DNA of 64,000 bases. Source: DASQFQ01 sp963805525 (GTDB lineage Bacteria; Actinomycetota; Thermoleophilia; Solirubrobacterales; Solirubrobacteraceae). The notes beneath the pieces were generated by a model that had not been told where the DNA came from, did no database searches, and saw nothing but the letters and a program-made list of their open reading frames with translations. Positions within the stretch are counted from its first letter, which is position 1. Every line of letters starts with the position of its first letter. The stretch spans positions 1 through 64,000 of the forward strand of contig CAWDUT010000005.1 of the NCBI GenBank assembly GCA_963805525.1, in the 5' to 3' direction. Of the stretch, positions 8,689-17,630 are shown piece by piece. Made by a program: the position numbers and the translations under genes.

Positions 8689-9861
8689 TCAGCTCGGCTG
8701 CCCGGGAGGGGGCCACGGATGCTCGGTCCGCCAGGGATCGGTTCGGCCTTGACGATCGAGCCAGGCCTGCGCGTCGCGCCGCCCCAGCTCGATCAGCGGC
8801 TTGATGAACTCGGGAGCGAAGAACAGGTAGCTGAGCAGGTCGCCGCGGACCGGGTTGCGGCCGGCGTCCAGCAGCCGCCCGAGCAGCGCCAGCTCGCGGT
8901 TGTGGTGCAGTCCGCGCGCGCCCGCGTAGTGGCGGTTGTAGACGTCGGTCGCCAGGCGCCCGATCGCGAGCCGATCGGTCGGCGCGATGAAGATGTAGGA
9001 CACGAGCCGGTGCGTGATCGGATTGCGGCTCTCCTCGACGTCGTCGTTGATCGTGGCCAGCGTGTCGACGTCGTGGGCGAGCTGGTCGGCGAGCAGGGAC
9101 TGGGCGACGGCAGCGGCGCCGTCGAAGACGTCCGGGCGACGATCGTCGTGCTCCAGCGGCGGCCCGCTGACCGAGTTGAGTCCGATCACCAGCAGCCGTT
9201 CGGCGTGTAGCTTCAGCGCGGGCTTCAGCGGCGTGTTGAGCCGCACGCCGCCGTCGCCGTACCAGCGCTCGCCGACGCGCACGGCCGGAAACAGCGACTG
9301 GATCGCGCTCGAGGCCTGGACGTGCTCGACCGCGAGCTGGGTCGCGACGTAGTCGATGCCGCGCCGGTCGTCGGTTGGTGGCGACTCGCCGCCGTCGTGG
9401 AAGACCACGCTTCTCGCCGTCGCGTAGGCGGTCGCCACGACGGCCGCCGTGATCAGCGTGCCGTCCTCGACGTTGCGCGCGATCTGCGCGAAGTCGATCA
9501 GTGCCGCGATCGTCTCCGGCTGGGGGCTGGTGTCGAGCAGGCTCGGCGGGGCGGGCGCGGGGATGCCGAGCAGCTCGAGTCCGTACAGCAGCAGCCGGGC
9601 GAACTCGCGCGGCGAGCACAGCGGGCCGATCACGTCGCTGATCTCGACCTCGAGCCACCGCTCGGCGCCGGACCGGGCGGCGGCTTCCAGGCCGTCATGC
9701 GCGTTCGCGGCCAGGTACGCCGCGCCCAGCGAGCCGGCGCTGGTGCCGACGATGATCCGCGCCGGCTCGTCCAATACGGGCGCCAGCACCTCCAGCGCGC
9801 CGAACTCATACGCCCCGCGCGCGCCGCCCCCCGACAGCACCAGCCCGATCGTCCCCTCCAT
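8689..9861 (-). CDS. patatin-like phospholipase
   Basis: A 390-residue serine hydrolase of the patatin/RssA group. It shows the oxyanion-hole motif GGGARG at residues 11-16, the nucleophile elbow GTSAGS at 39-44 with Ser41, and the catalytic aspartate in YGDGG near residue 205, giving the Ser-Asp dyad. These enzymes release fatty acids from phospholipids in the cytoplasm or at the membrane. A C-terminal extension of about 130 residues after the catalytic core contains 'YNRHYAGARGLHHNRELALL', typical of large bacterial patatins. ATG at 9861 was chosen over the longer open frame because GGTGGAGGG sits just upstream and the catalytic fold begins immediately. Confidence 0.87.
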   Translation of the reverse strand: MEGTIGLVLSGGGARGAYEFGALEVLAPVLDEPARIIVGTSAGSLGAAYLAANAHDGLEAAARSGAERWLEVEISDVIGPLCSPREFARLLLYGLELLGIPAPAPPSLLDTSPQPETIAALIDFAQIARNVEDGTLITAAVVATAYATARSVVFHDGGESPPTDDRRGIDYVATQLAVEHVQASSAIQSLFPAVRVGERWYGDGGVRLNTPLKPALKLHAERLLVIGLNSVSGPPLEHDDRRPDVFDGAAAVAQSLLADQLAHDVDTLATINDDVEESRNPITHRLVSYIFIAPTDRLAIGRLATDVYNRHYAGARGLHHNRELALLGRLLDAGRNPVRGDLLSYLFFAPEFIKPLIELGRRDAQAWLDRQGRTDPWRTEHPWPPPGQPS

Positions 9862-10444
9862 CGCCCTCCACCCTCTCACGCCCCGACCTCGCTCGCTCCC
9901 CTCCCCGCCCGCGACCCGAGCTGCCGGCGGCCCGGGCGGTGCGCGAGTCCCGCGGCCACCGCCGCGCTGGGCTCGCGGGCGCGGCAGTCCGTCACCCGAC
10001 ACGATTCCCGCCGCGCGGGCGCGCTCGACATCGTCACGACAGAGTCCGGCCGCACGACGCACAGCCACAGCCGGAGCGGCAGCGTCAACGCACGACTGAT
10101 TTCTGCCCCTATTGGGGAACTGGCCCGCTGCGGCTGACACGGCCGGTTGGGCGGGTGATTGCCGAGCAGGCGCCCGGGTTGGCGGCCGGGCTCAGGCCCG
10201 AAGTGGCACGGCACCCGGCGCGCGAGCACGCTCGCTTCTCCCCGGGGAGCAGCGCTCCGGTCGATCGGCTTCATCTGTGCGCACGGCTCAGGGCAGGCAA
10301 GGCGGCAGCGGAGGCGGATCTCGTGTCAACCTCGCCATCGCACCGACCTCGGCTGCCGCACGTTCTGCTGCGCGCGTCGTCCCTGGCTGTGCGGCACGTG
10401 CTGTCGTGCTCGACGATCCGAGCGGCGCGCGCGGTGAGAAGTGG
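9862..10444. other. intergenic with one hairpin-repeat fragment
   Basis: About 580 bases with no convincing gene. Near 10227 it contains ACGCTCGCTTCTC, identical to the left arm of the hairpin repeat at 13336-13363, but the matching right arm is degenerate. A CCCC-TATT-GGGG hairpin lies near 10107-10118. Confidence 0.35.
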
Positions 10445-11305
10445 CTATCTCCAGCCGGGGTCGGGCACGCTGCCGTGCACCCGCGTTCCGCGCGCCGGCG
10501 CCGTGTCAATCGCGAGCGTGCCGCCGATGGCGGCGATGCGGTCGCGCATGTTCGCGATCCCTGCGCCGATCTGCGTTTTGGCCGGGTCAAACCCCGCGCC
10601 TGAGTCGTAGACCGTGAAGTCCAGCGCGGCACCGGTGTCGCAGAGGTCAACCGAGACCGGCACTGGTCCGGCGTGTTTGGCTGCGTTGTCAAGCGCGGCG
10701 AGGCACGTGAAATACACGGCGATTTCGACTTCGGGCCTGCAACGCCGCACGCCACTCGCTTGCACGGTCACCGCCCGACCTGATCGCAGACCGGCCGATC
10801 TCAGCGCTGCGGTCAACCCGATGGAGGTCAGCAGCGGCGGATAGATGCCGTGCGCGAGGTCACGTAGCTCGTCCATCACGAGGTCGACGTCGTCACCGAA
10901 CCCTCGCAGTACCGCGGTGGCCTCGGTCTCGCCGCGCTCGGCGAAGCGGTCTGCAGCGAGGCTGAGCCGGACTCGCAGCGCCGACAGACGTTGCTGAAGG
11001 CCGTCGTGAACGTCTTGGGCAAGACGCTCCCGTTCCGCGTCCCCCGCCGCCAGGACGTCGCGCGTCGTACGCCGTCGCCATGACGGCATGAAGAGCCTGA
11101 CGCGAGAGCGGTCGCCTTCGCGATCTGAACCGGTGCCGCCAACACGCACCGCGCCGTCGGTGGACGTGGTGTCGCGGGAACCTCGTCCCGAGACCGCGCG
11201 AACGCTCGCCACCACCTCCTCGGGGGCCTGAGCGTCTGCGTCGACTTCCCTGTCTCTCGCCGCCGCGGTCCTGCCCGCCGGCGCAGACTCGTGCTGCCGA
11301 TCCAT
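10445..11305 (-). CDS. NarL-type sensor histidine kinase (HisKA_3)
   Basis: A 286-residue kinase. The phosphoacceptor helix ERERLAQDVHDGLQQRL lies near residues 110-126, with the histidine in DVHDG as usual for HisKA_3. A HATPase domain follows, with its N-box in ALDNAAKHA, its G1 box in DSGAGFD, and 'GIANMRDRIAAIGG' near the end. The first about 100 residues are polar and probably disordered, without membrane segments, so the kinase should be cytoplasmic or recruited by a partner. ATG at 11305 is chosen for GAGGAGG upstream. No response regulator is adjacent. Its promoter region faces the fasciclin terminator. Confidence 0.85.
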   Translation of the reverse strand: MDRQHESAPAGRTAAARDREVDADAQAPEEVVASVRAVSGRGSRDTTSTDGAVRVGGTGSDREGDRSRVRLFMPSWRRRTTRDVLAAGDAERERLAQDVHDGLQQRLSALRVRLSLAADRFAERGETEATAVLRGFGDDVDLVMDELRDLAHGIYPPLLTSIGLTAALRSAGLRSGRAVTVQASGVRRCRPEVEIAVYFTCLAALDNAAKHAGPVPVSVDLCDTGAALDFTVYDSGAGFDPAKTQIGAGIANMRDRIAAIGGTLAIDTAPARGTRVHGSVPDPGWR

Positions 11306-11465
11306 ACAACCTCCTCGAACCCCGACGCAAGGGCCCCGGACGAGCCCACGCCGCTGGCCCATAGCTCTATCGGAACGTACGGTCGCACTGCCTGACTGGG
11401 CCAAACCGCACCGCCATCCGAGGCCGGGCGCGGCGCAGCGGCGCCGCCCCCAGCTCGGATCGGCC

Positions 11466-11999
11466 CTACGGGATCAGGACGCGGTTGATGACGTGGATGA
11501 CGCCGTTGGAGGCGCGCACGTCGGCGGTGACGACCTTCGAGCGGTTCACGAACACGTTCTGGTCGCGGACGCGGATCTTCACGCGCTTGCCGTTGAGCGT
11601 CTTGATCGACGAGCGCTTGACGACGCGCTTGGCGGCGAGCCGGCCTGCGGCGACGTGGTAGAGCAGCACCGCCTTCAGCTTCGCCTTGTCCTTGCCGAGC
11701 GCCTTGAGCGTCTTCTTGGGCACCTTCTTGAAGGCCGCATCGGTGGGCGCGAAGACCGTGTACGGCCCCTTCGCGGAGAGCGTCTCGGCCAGGCCCGCCT
11801 GCTTGACGAGTGAGACCAGCGTGGTGAAGTTGCCGGCCGCGACGGCGGTCTCGACGATGTTGGGCTTGGCGGCCGCGGCGGCCGCGGCCGTGTCGGGGCG
11901 TGCGCTGGCCGGCGCTGCCGCCAGCGCCGCGGCGGCAAGTCCGGCGACGAGCCCGGCGGTCGCGCGGCGCGCAGTGGTGGTGATGGTGCTGGTGCTCAT
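11466..11999 (-). CDS. secreted fasciclin (FAS1) domain protein
   Basis: A 177-residue secreted protein. It has a signal peptide at residues 1-34 with cleavage near PASARP, then one FAS1 domain. The FAS1 domain carries the H1 motif 'YTVFAPTDAAFKKVP', a YHVAAG segment and the C-terminal H2 motif 'GVIHVINRVLIP'. FAS1 domains mediate adhesion outside the cell. ATG at 11999 follows AAGGAGCAGC. It is divergent from the CarH-like regulator, sharing a 117-base region rich in TTGTTC half-sites, so it is a plausible target. Its last 179 bases are identical to the partial gene at 63822-64000. Confidence 0.9.
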   Translation of the reverse strand: MSTSTITTTARRATAGLVAGLAAAALAAAPASARPDTAAAAAAAKPNIVETAVAAGNFTTLVSLVKQAGLAETLSAKGPYTVFAPTDAAFKKVPKKTLKALGKDKAKLKAVLLYHVAAGRLAAKRVVKRSSIKTLNGKRVKIRVRDQNVFVNRSKVVTADVRASNGVIHVINRVLIP

Positions 12000-12019
12000 G
12001 CTGCTCCTTGGTGAGAGGG

Positions 12020-12100
12020 TGGGACAAACACTGAACAAGCTATGGACAGCTAAGCAGCGACTGTCCTGTCTGTCAAGTCCTTGTTCATTGTTTGTTCGGC
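12020..12100. promoter_or_regulatory. shared operator region with TTGTTC-type half-sites
   Basis: Between the divergent fasciclin and MerR/B12 genes lie TGAACAAG (12032-12039) and its exact inverse CTTGTTCA (12080-12087), plus ACAAAC near 12024 and TTTGTTC at 12091-12097. Repeated short half-sites in such a region are typical of CarH/LitR operators. The assignment to this regulator is an inference from position. Confidence 0.5.
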
Positions 12101-12116
12101 GACTATGCTGCACGGC

Positions 12117-12968
12117 ATGGCAGCCGCCACGCTCCGCATCGGTGAGCTCGCGCGGCGCTCCGGCGTCAGCGCGGACCTTCTGCGCGCGTGGGAGCGCCGC
12201 TACGCGCTGCTGGAGCCGGTGCGCACCGCCGGCGGCTACCGCCTGTACTCCGCCGCCGACGAGGCGCGCGTGCGCTCGATGCAAGCCCACCTCGCACAGG
12301 GACTGTCGGCCGCCGAGGCCGCGCGACTGGTCCGCGACGCGACGGCGCCCGAGCCGCAGAACGGCGCTCCGGCGGATCTCGCCGCAGCGCTGTGGTCCGC
12401 GCTCGACAACTTCGACGACGCGGGCGCGCAAGCCGCCTTCGACCGGCTCGTGGCGACGTTCAGCCTCGAGGCCGTCGCGGAGACGGCCATCCTGCCCTAT
12501 CTGCGGGCGCTCGGCGAGCGCTGGCGCGACGGCGACGCCTCCGTGGCGCAAGAGCACTTCGCCACCGGCCTGCTTCGAGCGCGGCTGCTGGGCCTGGCCC
12601 GCGGCTGGGACCGCGGCGCCGGTCCTCGCGCGCTGCTCGCCTGCCCGTCAGGCGAACACCACGACCTCGGGCTCATCATCCTCGGCCTCGCGCTACACGA
12701 CCGCGGCTGGCGCGTCACGTTCCTCGGACCCGACACCCCGATCCAGACGCTCGCAGCCGCCGCCGACCAGCTCACGCCCGACGCGGTCGTGCTCTCCTCA
12801 CTCACGCGCGAGCCGCTTCTCGCGGCCGCAACCGAGATCGCGCAACTGGCCGCCGAACGGCCCGTTCTGCTGGCCGGCCCCGGCGCGGACGCCGAGCTCG
12901 CCGAGCGCTCACGGGCCAGACTGCTCACCGGGAACCCGATCGACGCCGCCGACGAGATGTCCGCGTAG
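12117..12968 (+). CDS. MerR-family B12-dependent photoreceptor regulator (CarH/LitR type)
   Basis: A 283-residue regulator. The MerR winged helix occupies residues 5-75, with 'LRIGELARRSGVSADLLRAWERRY' and 'GGYRLYS'. A four-helix cap and a cobalamin-binding fold follow. The light-sensing W-x9-EH motif is intact (W136, E146, H147), and the cobalamin ligand motif ExHxxG is present as E180, H182, G185. In CarH and LitR, adenosylcobalamin holds a tetramer on DNA in the dark and light breaks it. Start at ATG 12117; ATG at 12105 is possible. It is divergent from the fasciclin gene. No carotenoid genes are visible nearby, so the regulon here is unknown. Confidence 0.88.
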   Translation: MAAATLRIGELARRSGVSADLLRAWERRYALLEPVRTAGGYRLYSAADEARVRSMQAHLAQGLSAAEAARLVRDATAPEPQNGAPADLAAALWSALDNFDDAGAQAAFDRLVATFSLEAVAETAILPYLRALGERWRDGDASVAQEHFATGLLRARLLGLARGWDRGAGPRALLACPSGEHHDLGLIILGLALHDRGWRVTFLGPDTPIQTLAAAADQLTPDAVVLSSLTREPLLAAATEIAQLAAERPVLLAGPGADAELAERSRARLLTGNPIDAADEMSA

Positions 12969-13615
12969 CCGCCGGGCGACCGCATGCACCGGAGGTCAGC
13001 TACGAACGCGCCGGTGGCGTTGTGCGCCGCTCGGGCTCCCGCCAGCAGCGGCGCGCTCAGCACCGCTGGACCAGCGTCTTGGTGCTTGGTGGCCGGCCGC
13101 GCGCCCAATCAGCATCTCGGCGTGAACGCCTTCCGCCCAGCGAGAGCGACAAACAAAGTGCACGTCCATCCCATCGTGCCCTAGTGCGGGTCATGCCTGG
13201 CCCCTGACGCTGGGCTCGTTCGTGGCGCCGCCGCGGGGGTGCTGTGGCCCACCAGCGCGGTCGCTGCGCGGCACATTTCTTTGCGGGCGCTGCTGCCTCC
13301 CGTCCCAAGCGGGCGCCTCGAGAGTCCGAGCGGAGACGCTCGCTTCTCGTCCGAGGCGAGCGTGCCAGGCGACGGCGTCCGTGCTCTTGCTCTCCGCGCG
13401 AGAGCAGAAGTGACAGGACCACGGCGCCGACCGTCAAGAGGCCGCCGCGCCCAATCGTTCAGATGAGTACCGGCCCGAGCGAGTGAGCGATCGAGGCAGA
13501 GCTGGGCTGACGTGAAACGCGAAGCGCTACTTCGACGCAGGTGGCTGGCCCGACCCGCCAAACGCGCTGTGTCGGTCCCTCGAGCTTGACGCGCCGCCCG
13601 GGTACGCTCTGCGCC
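12969..13615. other. gap containing a dispersed hairpin repeat
   Basis: About 650 bases without a supported gene. The clearest structure is the perfect hairpin repeat at 13336-13363. The stretch at 13030-13090 weakly resembles the type B repeat (around AGCGGCGCGCTC), but the match is too short to be certain. Confidence 0.4.
13336..13363. repeat. dispersed hairpin repeat, perfect copy
   Basis: ACGCTCGC at 13336-13343 pairs with GCGAGCGT at 13356-13363 around the loop TTCTCGTCCGAG. The copy at 35781-35806 has almost the same loop but a compensated stem change (CGCCCGC with GCGGGCG). Confidence 0.65.
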
Positions 13616-14623
13616 ATGTATCACCTGCGCATCGTGGCCCCGCCCGAGCGCTCGGAGGAGACGCTGGACCTCCTCAAGAGCTCGCCGTCGGTGTGCAACG
13701 TGATCTTCCTCGAGGGCGTTGCGCAAGAGCCTCGAGGAGACGTGATTCTCGCCGACGTCGCGCGCGAGGACGCCAGCGTGATCATCTCCGACCTGCGCGA
13801 GTTACGGCTCGAGAAGGAGGGCTCGATCGCGTTGGAGTCAATCGAGACCGCGCTCTCCGAGGGGGCGGAGAAGGCCGAGAAGGCGGCCAAAGGCGCGCCT
13901 TCGGATGCGGTCATCTGGGAGCAGGTGGAGTTCCGGACGTCCGAGGAGGCCAAGCTCTCGGCTTCCTACCTCACCTTCATCGTGCTGGCGACGCTGATCG
14001 CCGCCGTCGGGCTCCTGCTCGACTCGCCGATCCTGATCGTCGGCGCGATGGTCGTCGGCCCGGAGTTCGGTCCGATCGCCGGCTTCTGCGTAGCGATTGT
14101 CGAGAAGCGGCGCAGCCTTGCGCTGCGCTCTTTCGTGGCGCTCGCGGTGGGTTTCCCGACCGCCATCGCCATCACCTATGCGGCGGGTCTGCTTTTCAAG
14201 AAAGGCGGCGTGGCGCCGGAGAGCTTCTCGTTCGACGAGTCGACCTTCGCGCATGCGATCTCCAGCCCGGGCTTCTTCGCGTTCTTCGTCGCCTTCTGCG
14301 CCGGTGTCGCAGGGATGCTTTCGTTGACCACGGCGAAGTCCGGCGCGCTGATTGGCGTGCTGATCTCCGTCACCACGATCCCGGCGGCGGCGGCGATCTC
14401 CCTGGCCGCGGCCTACCAGGACGGTGACGCGCTGACGGGCTCGATCGCGCAGCTCGCAGTGAACCTCACGATGATCCTGGCGGCGGGCGTTGCGACGCTG
14501 TCGATCCAGCGCTGGCTCTACGCGCGCCGCCGCCGCGATCATCTGCGCGAAGGGGCGGCGCGCCGCGCCGCAGGGCTCCCGGTCGGACGGTCGCGTAACG
14601 CCCCTAAGAGCGAGCCGGTCTAG
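13616..14623 (+). CDS. DUF389 integral membrane protein
   Basis: A 335-residue protein. It has an N-terminal cytoplasmic domain of about 115 residues (MYHLRIVAPP, with a coiled acidic segment near residues 70-95), then the DUF389 membrane domain with about six helices. The family signature is visible as 'SASYLTFIVLATLIAAVGLLLDSPILIVGAMVVGPEF', in which the DSPxxIVGAMVVGP block is characteristic. The C-terminus is a short basic tail. Function of the family is unknown, although transport-like roles have been proposed. ATG at 13616 begins the conserved N-terminal strand. It is monocistronic. Confidence 0.87.
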   Translation: MYHLRIVAPPERSEETLDLLKSSPSVCNVIFLEGVAQEPRGDVILADVAREDASVIISDLRELRLEKEGSIALESIETALSEGAEKAEKAAKGAPSDAVIWEQVEFRTSEEAKLSASYLTFIVLATLIAAVGLLLDSPILIVGAMVVGPEFGPIAGFCVAIVEKRRSLALRSFVALAVGFPTAIAITYAAGLLFKKGGVAPESFSFDESTFAHAISSPGFFAFFVAFCAGVAGMLSLTTAKSGALIGVLISVTTIPAAAAISLAAAYQDGDALTGSIAQLAVNLTMILAAGVATLSIQRWLYARRRRDHLREGAARRAAGLPVGRSRNAPKSEPV

Positions 14624-14654
14624 CTGTCCTCCCTTGGGTGTAGCGCAGTGGTGG

Positions 14655-14770
14655 GGCGCGGAGGCGGGGCCGAATGCGCGCTTGGGCGGCGAGCCGGCGA
14701 AACTCGACGCGGCCGTTCGCGCTTGACCACGGCGCCCACGGGTCGGGCCGGGCCACGCCGGCCGAGCCGA
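14655..14770 (-). pseudogene. tyrosine recombinase fragment
   Basis: The minus strand encodes PWSSANGRVEFRRLAAQA, nearly the same as PWSSANARVEFRRLAAQA in the integrase relic at 27100-27800. The DNA similarity ends near both edges given here. The HxLRH catalytic block that should follow is scrambled into LRAPPLRY. This is a small leftover of the same recombinase family. Confidence 0.65.
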
Positions 14771-15164
14771 CCCACGTCCCACGCGGACCCGAGACGAAGG
14801 CGGTGCCACCGGGCGCCAGCCGGCCGCGGCCCGAGACCACGTCGTCAAGCACCGCTGCAACTCTGGGGCGCCAGCCATGCAGCTCCCGGCGCCCGCTCTG
14901 GCTCGTGCCGTCCCAACCAAGCAACCAGCCGGCGAGCACGGCTAGGGAAGCACCACGCCCAGCGCCACCAGCAGCAGGACGCGCGAACGTCCCGCCGGGC
15001 GCGGGGAAGCTGGTTTCGTTGATCGACATTCGATGCTGACGCTCGGATCAACACACCGTGCCGGTCGACCCCAAGCCCGCCATCCGGGGGCCGACACGGA
15101 CGTGACCACGGGGGGACTACGCGTCTACGCTCGCTGTCGCCCGCAAAGCGGTCGCGGCGACATC

Positions 15165-15181
15165 CGAGCGTAAGACGCTCG
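15165..15181. repeat. short hairpin CGAGCGT-AAG-ACGCTCG
   Basis: A perfect 7-bp stem with an AAG loop. The same hairpin, read on the opposite strand with a CTT loop, occurs at 26218-26232. It belongs to the dispersed GAGCG/CGCTC palindrome family. Confidence 0.55.
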
Positions 15182-15304
15182 CGGGGGACGACCTGCGAGC
15201 GCGGTGGGCGCTGGCGACCGGAGTCGCCAGACCGAGGAAGGGATGCAGGCGATGTCGCACGGCAGCCAGAAGACCGCATTAGCTCTGGCGCTAGTGTCCA
15301 CAGC

Positions 15305-16156
15305 ATGGCCGTCGCCCCCGAGCGCCTCGGCACCGCGTCCTTCCTGGCGCAGCTCGCGCGCGAGCGCGAGGACTACTCGTTGCCGCCGCGTTTGCGCGAG
15401 CTCGCCAGCCGTTTCATCCACCGCGCGCTCGAGCTGCTGTTCCCGCACTTCGCCGCCGAGGTCGGCGGCCGCGCGGGCGCGGTGACGGACGAGCTCGCCG
15501 CGCTGCACACGCTGCTGGTCGACGCGCTGCGACTGCCCGAGACGCACTGCGCCGACCCGGACGATGTCGCCGAGCGGTTCTTCATCGCCCTGCCGGACAT
15601 CCGCGCGGCGCTCCTGCTCGACGCCCAGGCGATTTGCGACGGCGACCCGGCCGCGCACTCCGTCGACGAGGTGATCCTCGCCTATCCCGGCTTCTTCGCC
15701 ACCGCTGTCTACCGGCTGGGGCACCAGCTCCAGGGCTGCGAGGTGCCGCTCGTGCCGCGCGTGCTGACCGAGATCGCCCACCGCGACACGGGCATCGACA
15801 TCCATCCCGCCGCGCAGGTCGGCGAGTCGTTCGCGATCGACCACGGCACCGGCATTGTCATCGGCGAGACTGCGGTGCTCGGCGCGCGCGTCAAGCTCTA
15901 CCAGGGCGTCACGCTCGGCGCCCTCAGCGTCGAGAAGCACATGGCGCGTACCAAGCGCCACCCGACGATCGGCGACGACGTCGTGATCTACGCCAACGCG
16001 ACGATCCTCGGCGGTGACACCGTGATCGGCGACGGCAGCCGTATCGGCGGCAACGTCTGGCTGACGCGGAGCGTCCCGGCCCACTCGGTCGTCACCCCCA
16101 CCGCGCGGGTCGAGCCGGCGGTCCGCGACGACGAGCCGCTCGACTTCAACATCTAA
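15305..16156 (+). CDS. cysE: serine O-acetyltransferase
   Basis: A 283-residue enzyme that makes O-acetylserine from serine and acetyl-CoA. After an N-terminal helical domain of about 140 residues comes the left-handed hexapeptide-repeat helix. It contains the catalytic and substrate regions 'HRDTGIDIHPAA' and 'IDHGTGIVIGETA', then 'LYQGVTLGA' and 'RHPTIGDDVVIYANATILG'. The long N-terminal domain fits the SatA/EpsC-like group. The protein ends 'PLDFNI', an isoleucine-terminated tail like those that dock into cysteine synthase. It is followed after 13 bases by the cysteine synthase gene, so the two form one operon. Confidence 0.92.
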   Translation: MAVAPERLGTASFLAQLAREREDYSLPPRLRELASRFIHRALELLFPHFAAEVGGRAGAVTDELAALHTLLVDALRLPETHCADPDDVAERFFIALPDIRAALLLDAQAICDGDPAAHSVDEVILAYPGFFATAVYRLGHQLQGCEVPLVPRVLTEIAHRDTGIDIHPAAQVGESFAIDHGTGIVIGETAVLGARVKLYQGVTLGALSVEKHMARTKRHPTIGDDVVIYANATILGGDTVIGDGSRIGGNVWLTRSVPAHSVVTPTARVEPAVRDDEPLDFNI

Positions 16157-16169
16157 GGACGGAGGCAGC

Positions 16170-17126
16170 GTGAAGGCCGCGAGCATCCTCGAGACGATCG
16201 GGAATACCCCCCACATCCGCATCAACCGGCTGTATGCGCACCGGCCACAGGTGGAGGTGTGGATGAAGGCCGAGCGCGCGAACCCGGGCGGCTCGATCAA
16301 GGACCGCATCGGCCTCTCGATGATCGAGGACGCCGAGCGCCGTGGCGTCATCGGTCCGGGCAGCACGATCGTCGAGCCAACGTCGGGCAACACCGGCATC
16401 GGGCTGGCGATCGTCGCCGCCGTCCGCAGCTACCCGCTGATCCTCGTCATGCCGGAATCGATGACGATGGAGCGCCGGCGCCTTATGGCCGCGTACGGCG
16501 CCCAGCTCGAGCTGACGCCGCGCGAAGGCGGCATGAAGGCGGCGATCGCCCGCGCCGACGAGCTCGTCGCGCAGATCGACGGCGCCTGGATGCCCCAGCA
16601 GTTCGAGAACCCGGCCAACCCGGCGATCCACCGCGACGCCACCGCTCAGGAGATCGTGCGCGACTTCCCCGACGGCGTGGACTTCCTCATCACCGGCGTC
16701 GGCACTGGCGGCCACATCACCGGCGTCAGCGAGGCGCTGAAGGAGCGCTTCCCGAGCCTGCAGACCTTCGCGGTCGAGCCCTCCAAGTCGGCGGTCATCA
16801 GCGGCGGCGAGCCGAGCCCGCACCGGCTGCAGGGGATCGGCGCGGGCTTCGTGCCGGCCAACCTGCACACGGACACGCTCGACGGCGCGATCCAGGTCAG
16901 CGAGGAGGACGCCTACGCCTACGCGGTCCGGGCCGCGCGCGAGGAGGGCATCTTCGTCGGCCCGTCGTCAGGCGCATCCCTCGCCGCGGTCGAGCAGAAG
17001 CTCGGCGACATCCCGGACGGCAGCACGGTGCTGACGTTCTGCTACGACACGGGCGAACGGTACTTCTCCGTTGAGGGGTTGTTCGAGTCCGACGGGACGG
17101 CGGTACAGGTCGGCGCCCGCCCGTAG
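16170..17126 (+). CDS. cysK: cysteine synthase (O-acetylserine sulfhydrylase)
   Basis: A 318-residue PLP enzyme that converts O-acetylserine and sulfide to cysteine. The PLP lysine is K44 in PGGSIKDR, and the substrate loop PTSGNTG is at residues 70-76. The PLP phosphate loop appears as GVGTGGHITG. The length is standard. The start is GTG at 16170 with GGAGG upstream. It lies 13 bases after cysE, and the cysE product ends in isoleucine, which suits formation of the cysteine synthase complex. A CysM-type assignment is possible but the loop sequences favour CysK. Confidence 0.92.
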   Translation: MKAASILETIGNTPHIRINRLYAHRPQVEVWMKAERANPGGSIKDRIGLSMIEDAERRGVIGPGSTIVEPTSGNTGIGLAIVAAVRSYPLILVMPESMTMERRRLMAAYGAQLELTPREGGMKAAIARADELVAQIDGAWMPQQFENPANPAIHRDATAQEIVRDFPDGVDFLITGVGTGGHITGVSEALKERFPSLQTFAVEPSKSAVISGGEPSPHRLQGIGAGFVPANLHTDTLDGAIQVSEEDAYAYAVRAAREEGIFVGPSSGASLAAVEQKLGDIPDGSTVLTFCYDTGERYFSVEGLFESDGTAVQVGARP

Positions 17127-17250
17127 CGCCGCACGGCATCCGTTCCGCCCCGCTCGCTCGCAGCGCGTGCTCGACGCGCGTCGCGGCTCGACGAGGACGA
17201 TCGCCAGCGCCGACGTCAACCGTTCTCGCTGTTCGGGCGGTGGACCGAAC

Positions 17251-17291
17251 GTGTGTCTGCGGGCTGAACAGCGTGTGTTTGCGGGCTGAAC
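17251..17291 (+). repeat. tandem pair of 19-bp repeats
   Basis: GTGTGTCTGCGGGCTGAAC (17251-17269) and GTGTGTTTGCGGGCTGAAC (17273-17291) differ at one base and have a 22-base period. They directly precede the end motif of type A repeat copy 1. Confidence 0.55.
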
Positions 17292-17312
17292 GGCCAGGGG
17301 GTACTTAGAATG

Positions 17313-17490
17313 TAAGGCACACCGCGTTTTGTGGCCGCCTTCGAAACCGGCTCCGAGCGTCGTCAGGACCGCGCCGTCGTTCCTCGCGATGAACACCGAC
17401 ATCGACGATTCGCCCGCTTCCCGAATTAGCGAGCGTCTGGCGGACGCTGGCCGAGGCGCTCGCAAGTCGTCCGCAGCAGGCGTCTCAGGC
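17313..17490 (-). repeat. type A dispersed repeat, copy 1
   Basis: Read on the minus strand, this stretch is about 80% identical to 35425-35610 on the plus strand. Shared blocks include GCGTCCGCCAGACGCTCGCT, GACGCTCGGAGCCGGTTTCG and CGGTGTGCCTTACAT. It contains an inner hairpin (17411-17436, CGCCCGC...GCGAGCG with one G-T pair). Short peptides are conserved in one frame of both copies, but the similarity extends evenly through DNA, so I treat it as a repeat rather than a gene. Confidence 0.6.
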
Positions 17491-17630
17491 GTGATGAGTG
17501 CGGCGCTTGCATCCAGGGCAAAGCGGTCACGAACCGCGCTAACCGGCGATGGAGGAAGGTGCTCCCGGAGTGTGTCTCGCGACACGGCAGTCCGCCGCGG
17601 CCTCGGCTGATGCGGGTGCGGTGTGGGCGC

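Larger units (their letters stand above)
14624..15304. other. gap with integrase relic and AAG-loop hairpin
   Basis: About 680 bases without an intact gene. It holds the integrase fragment described at 14655-14770 and the hairpin at 15165-15181. The minus-strand frame at 14604-15029 is open but its only recognisable part is the integrase relic. Confidence 0.4.
17127..17630. other. repeat-rich gap downstream of cysK
   Basis: About 500 bases without a supported gene. It contains the paired 19-bp repeat (17251-17291) and type A dispersed repeat copy 1 (17313-17490). The minus-strand frame that runs through it (MSVFIARNDG...) is also open in the other type A copy, but looks like a by-product of repeat similarity. 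Confidence 0.45.

Noticed and set aside
17251..17291. Possible start of a CRISPR array
   Set aside because: Only two repeat units with a 3-base spacer are present, and there are no cas genes.
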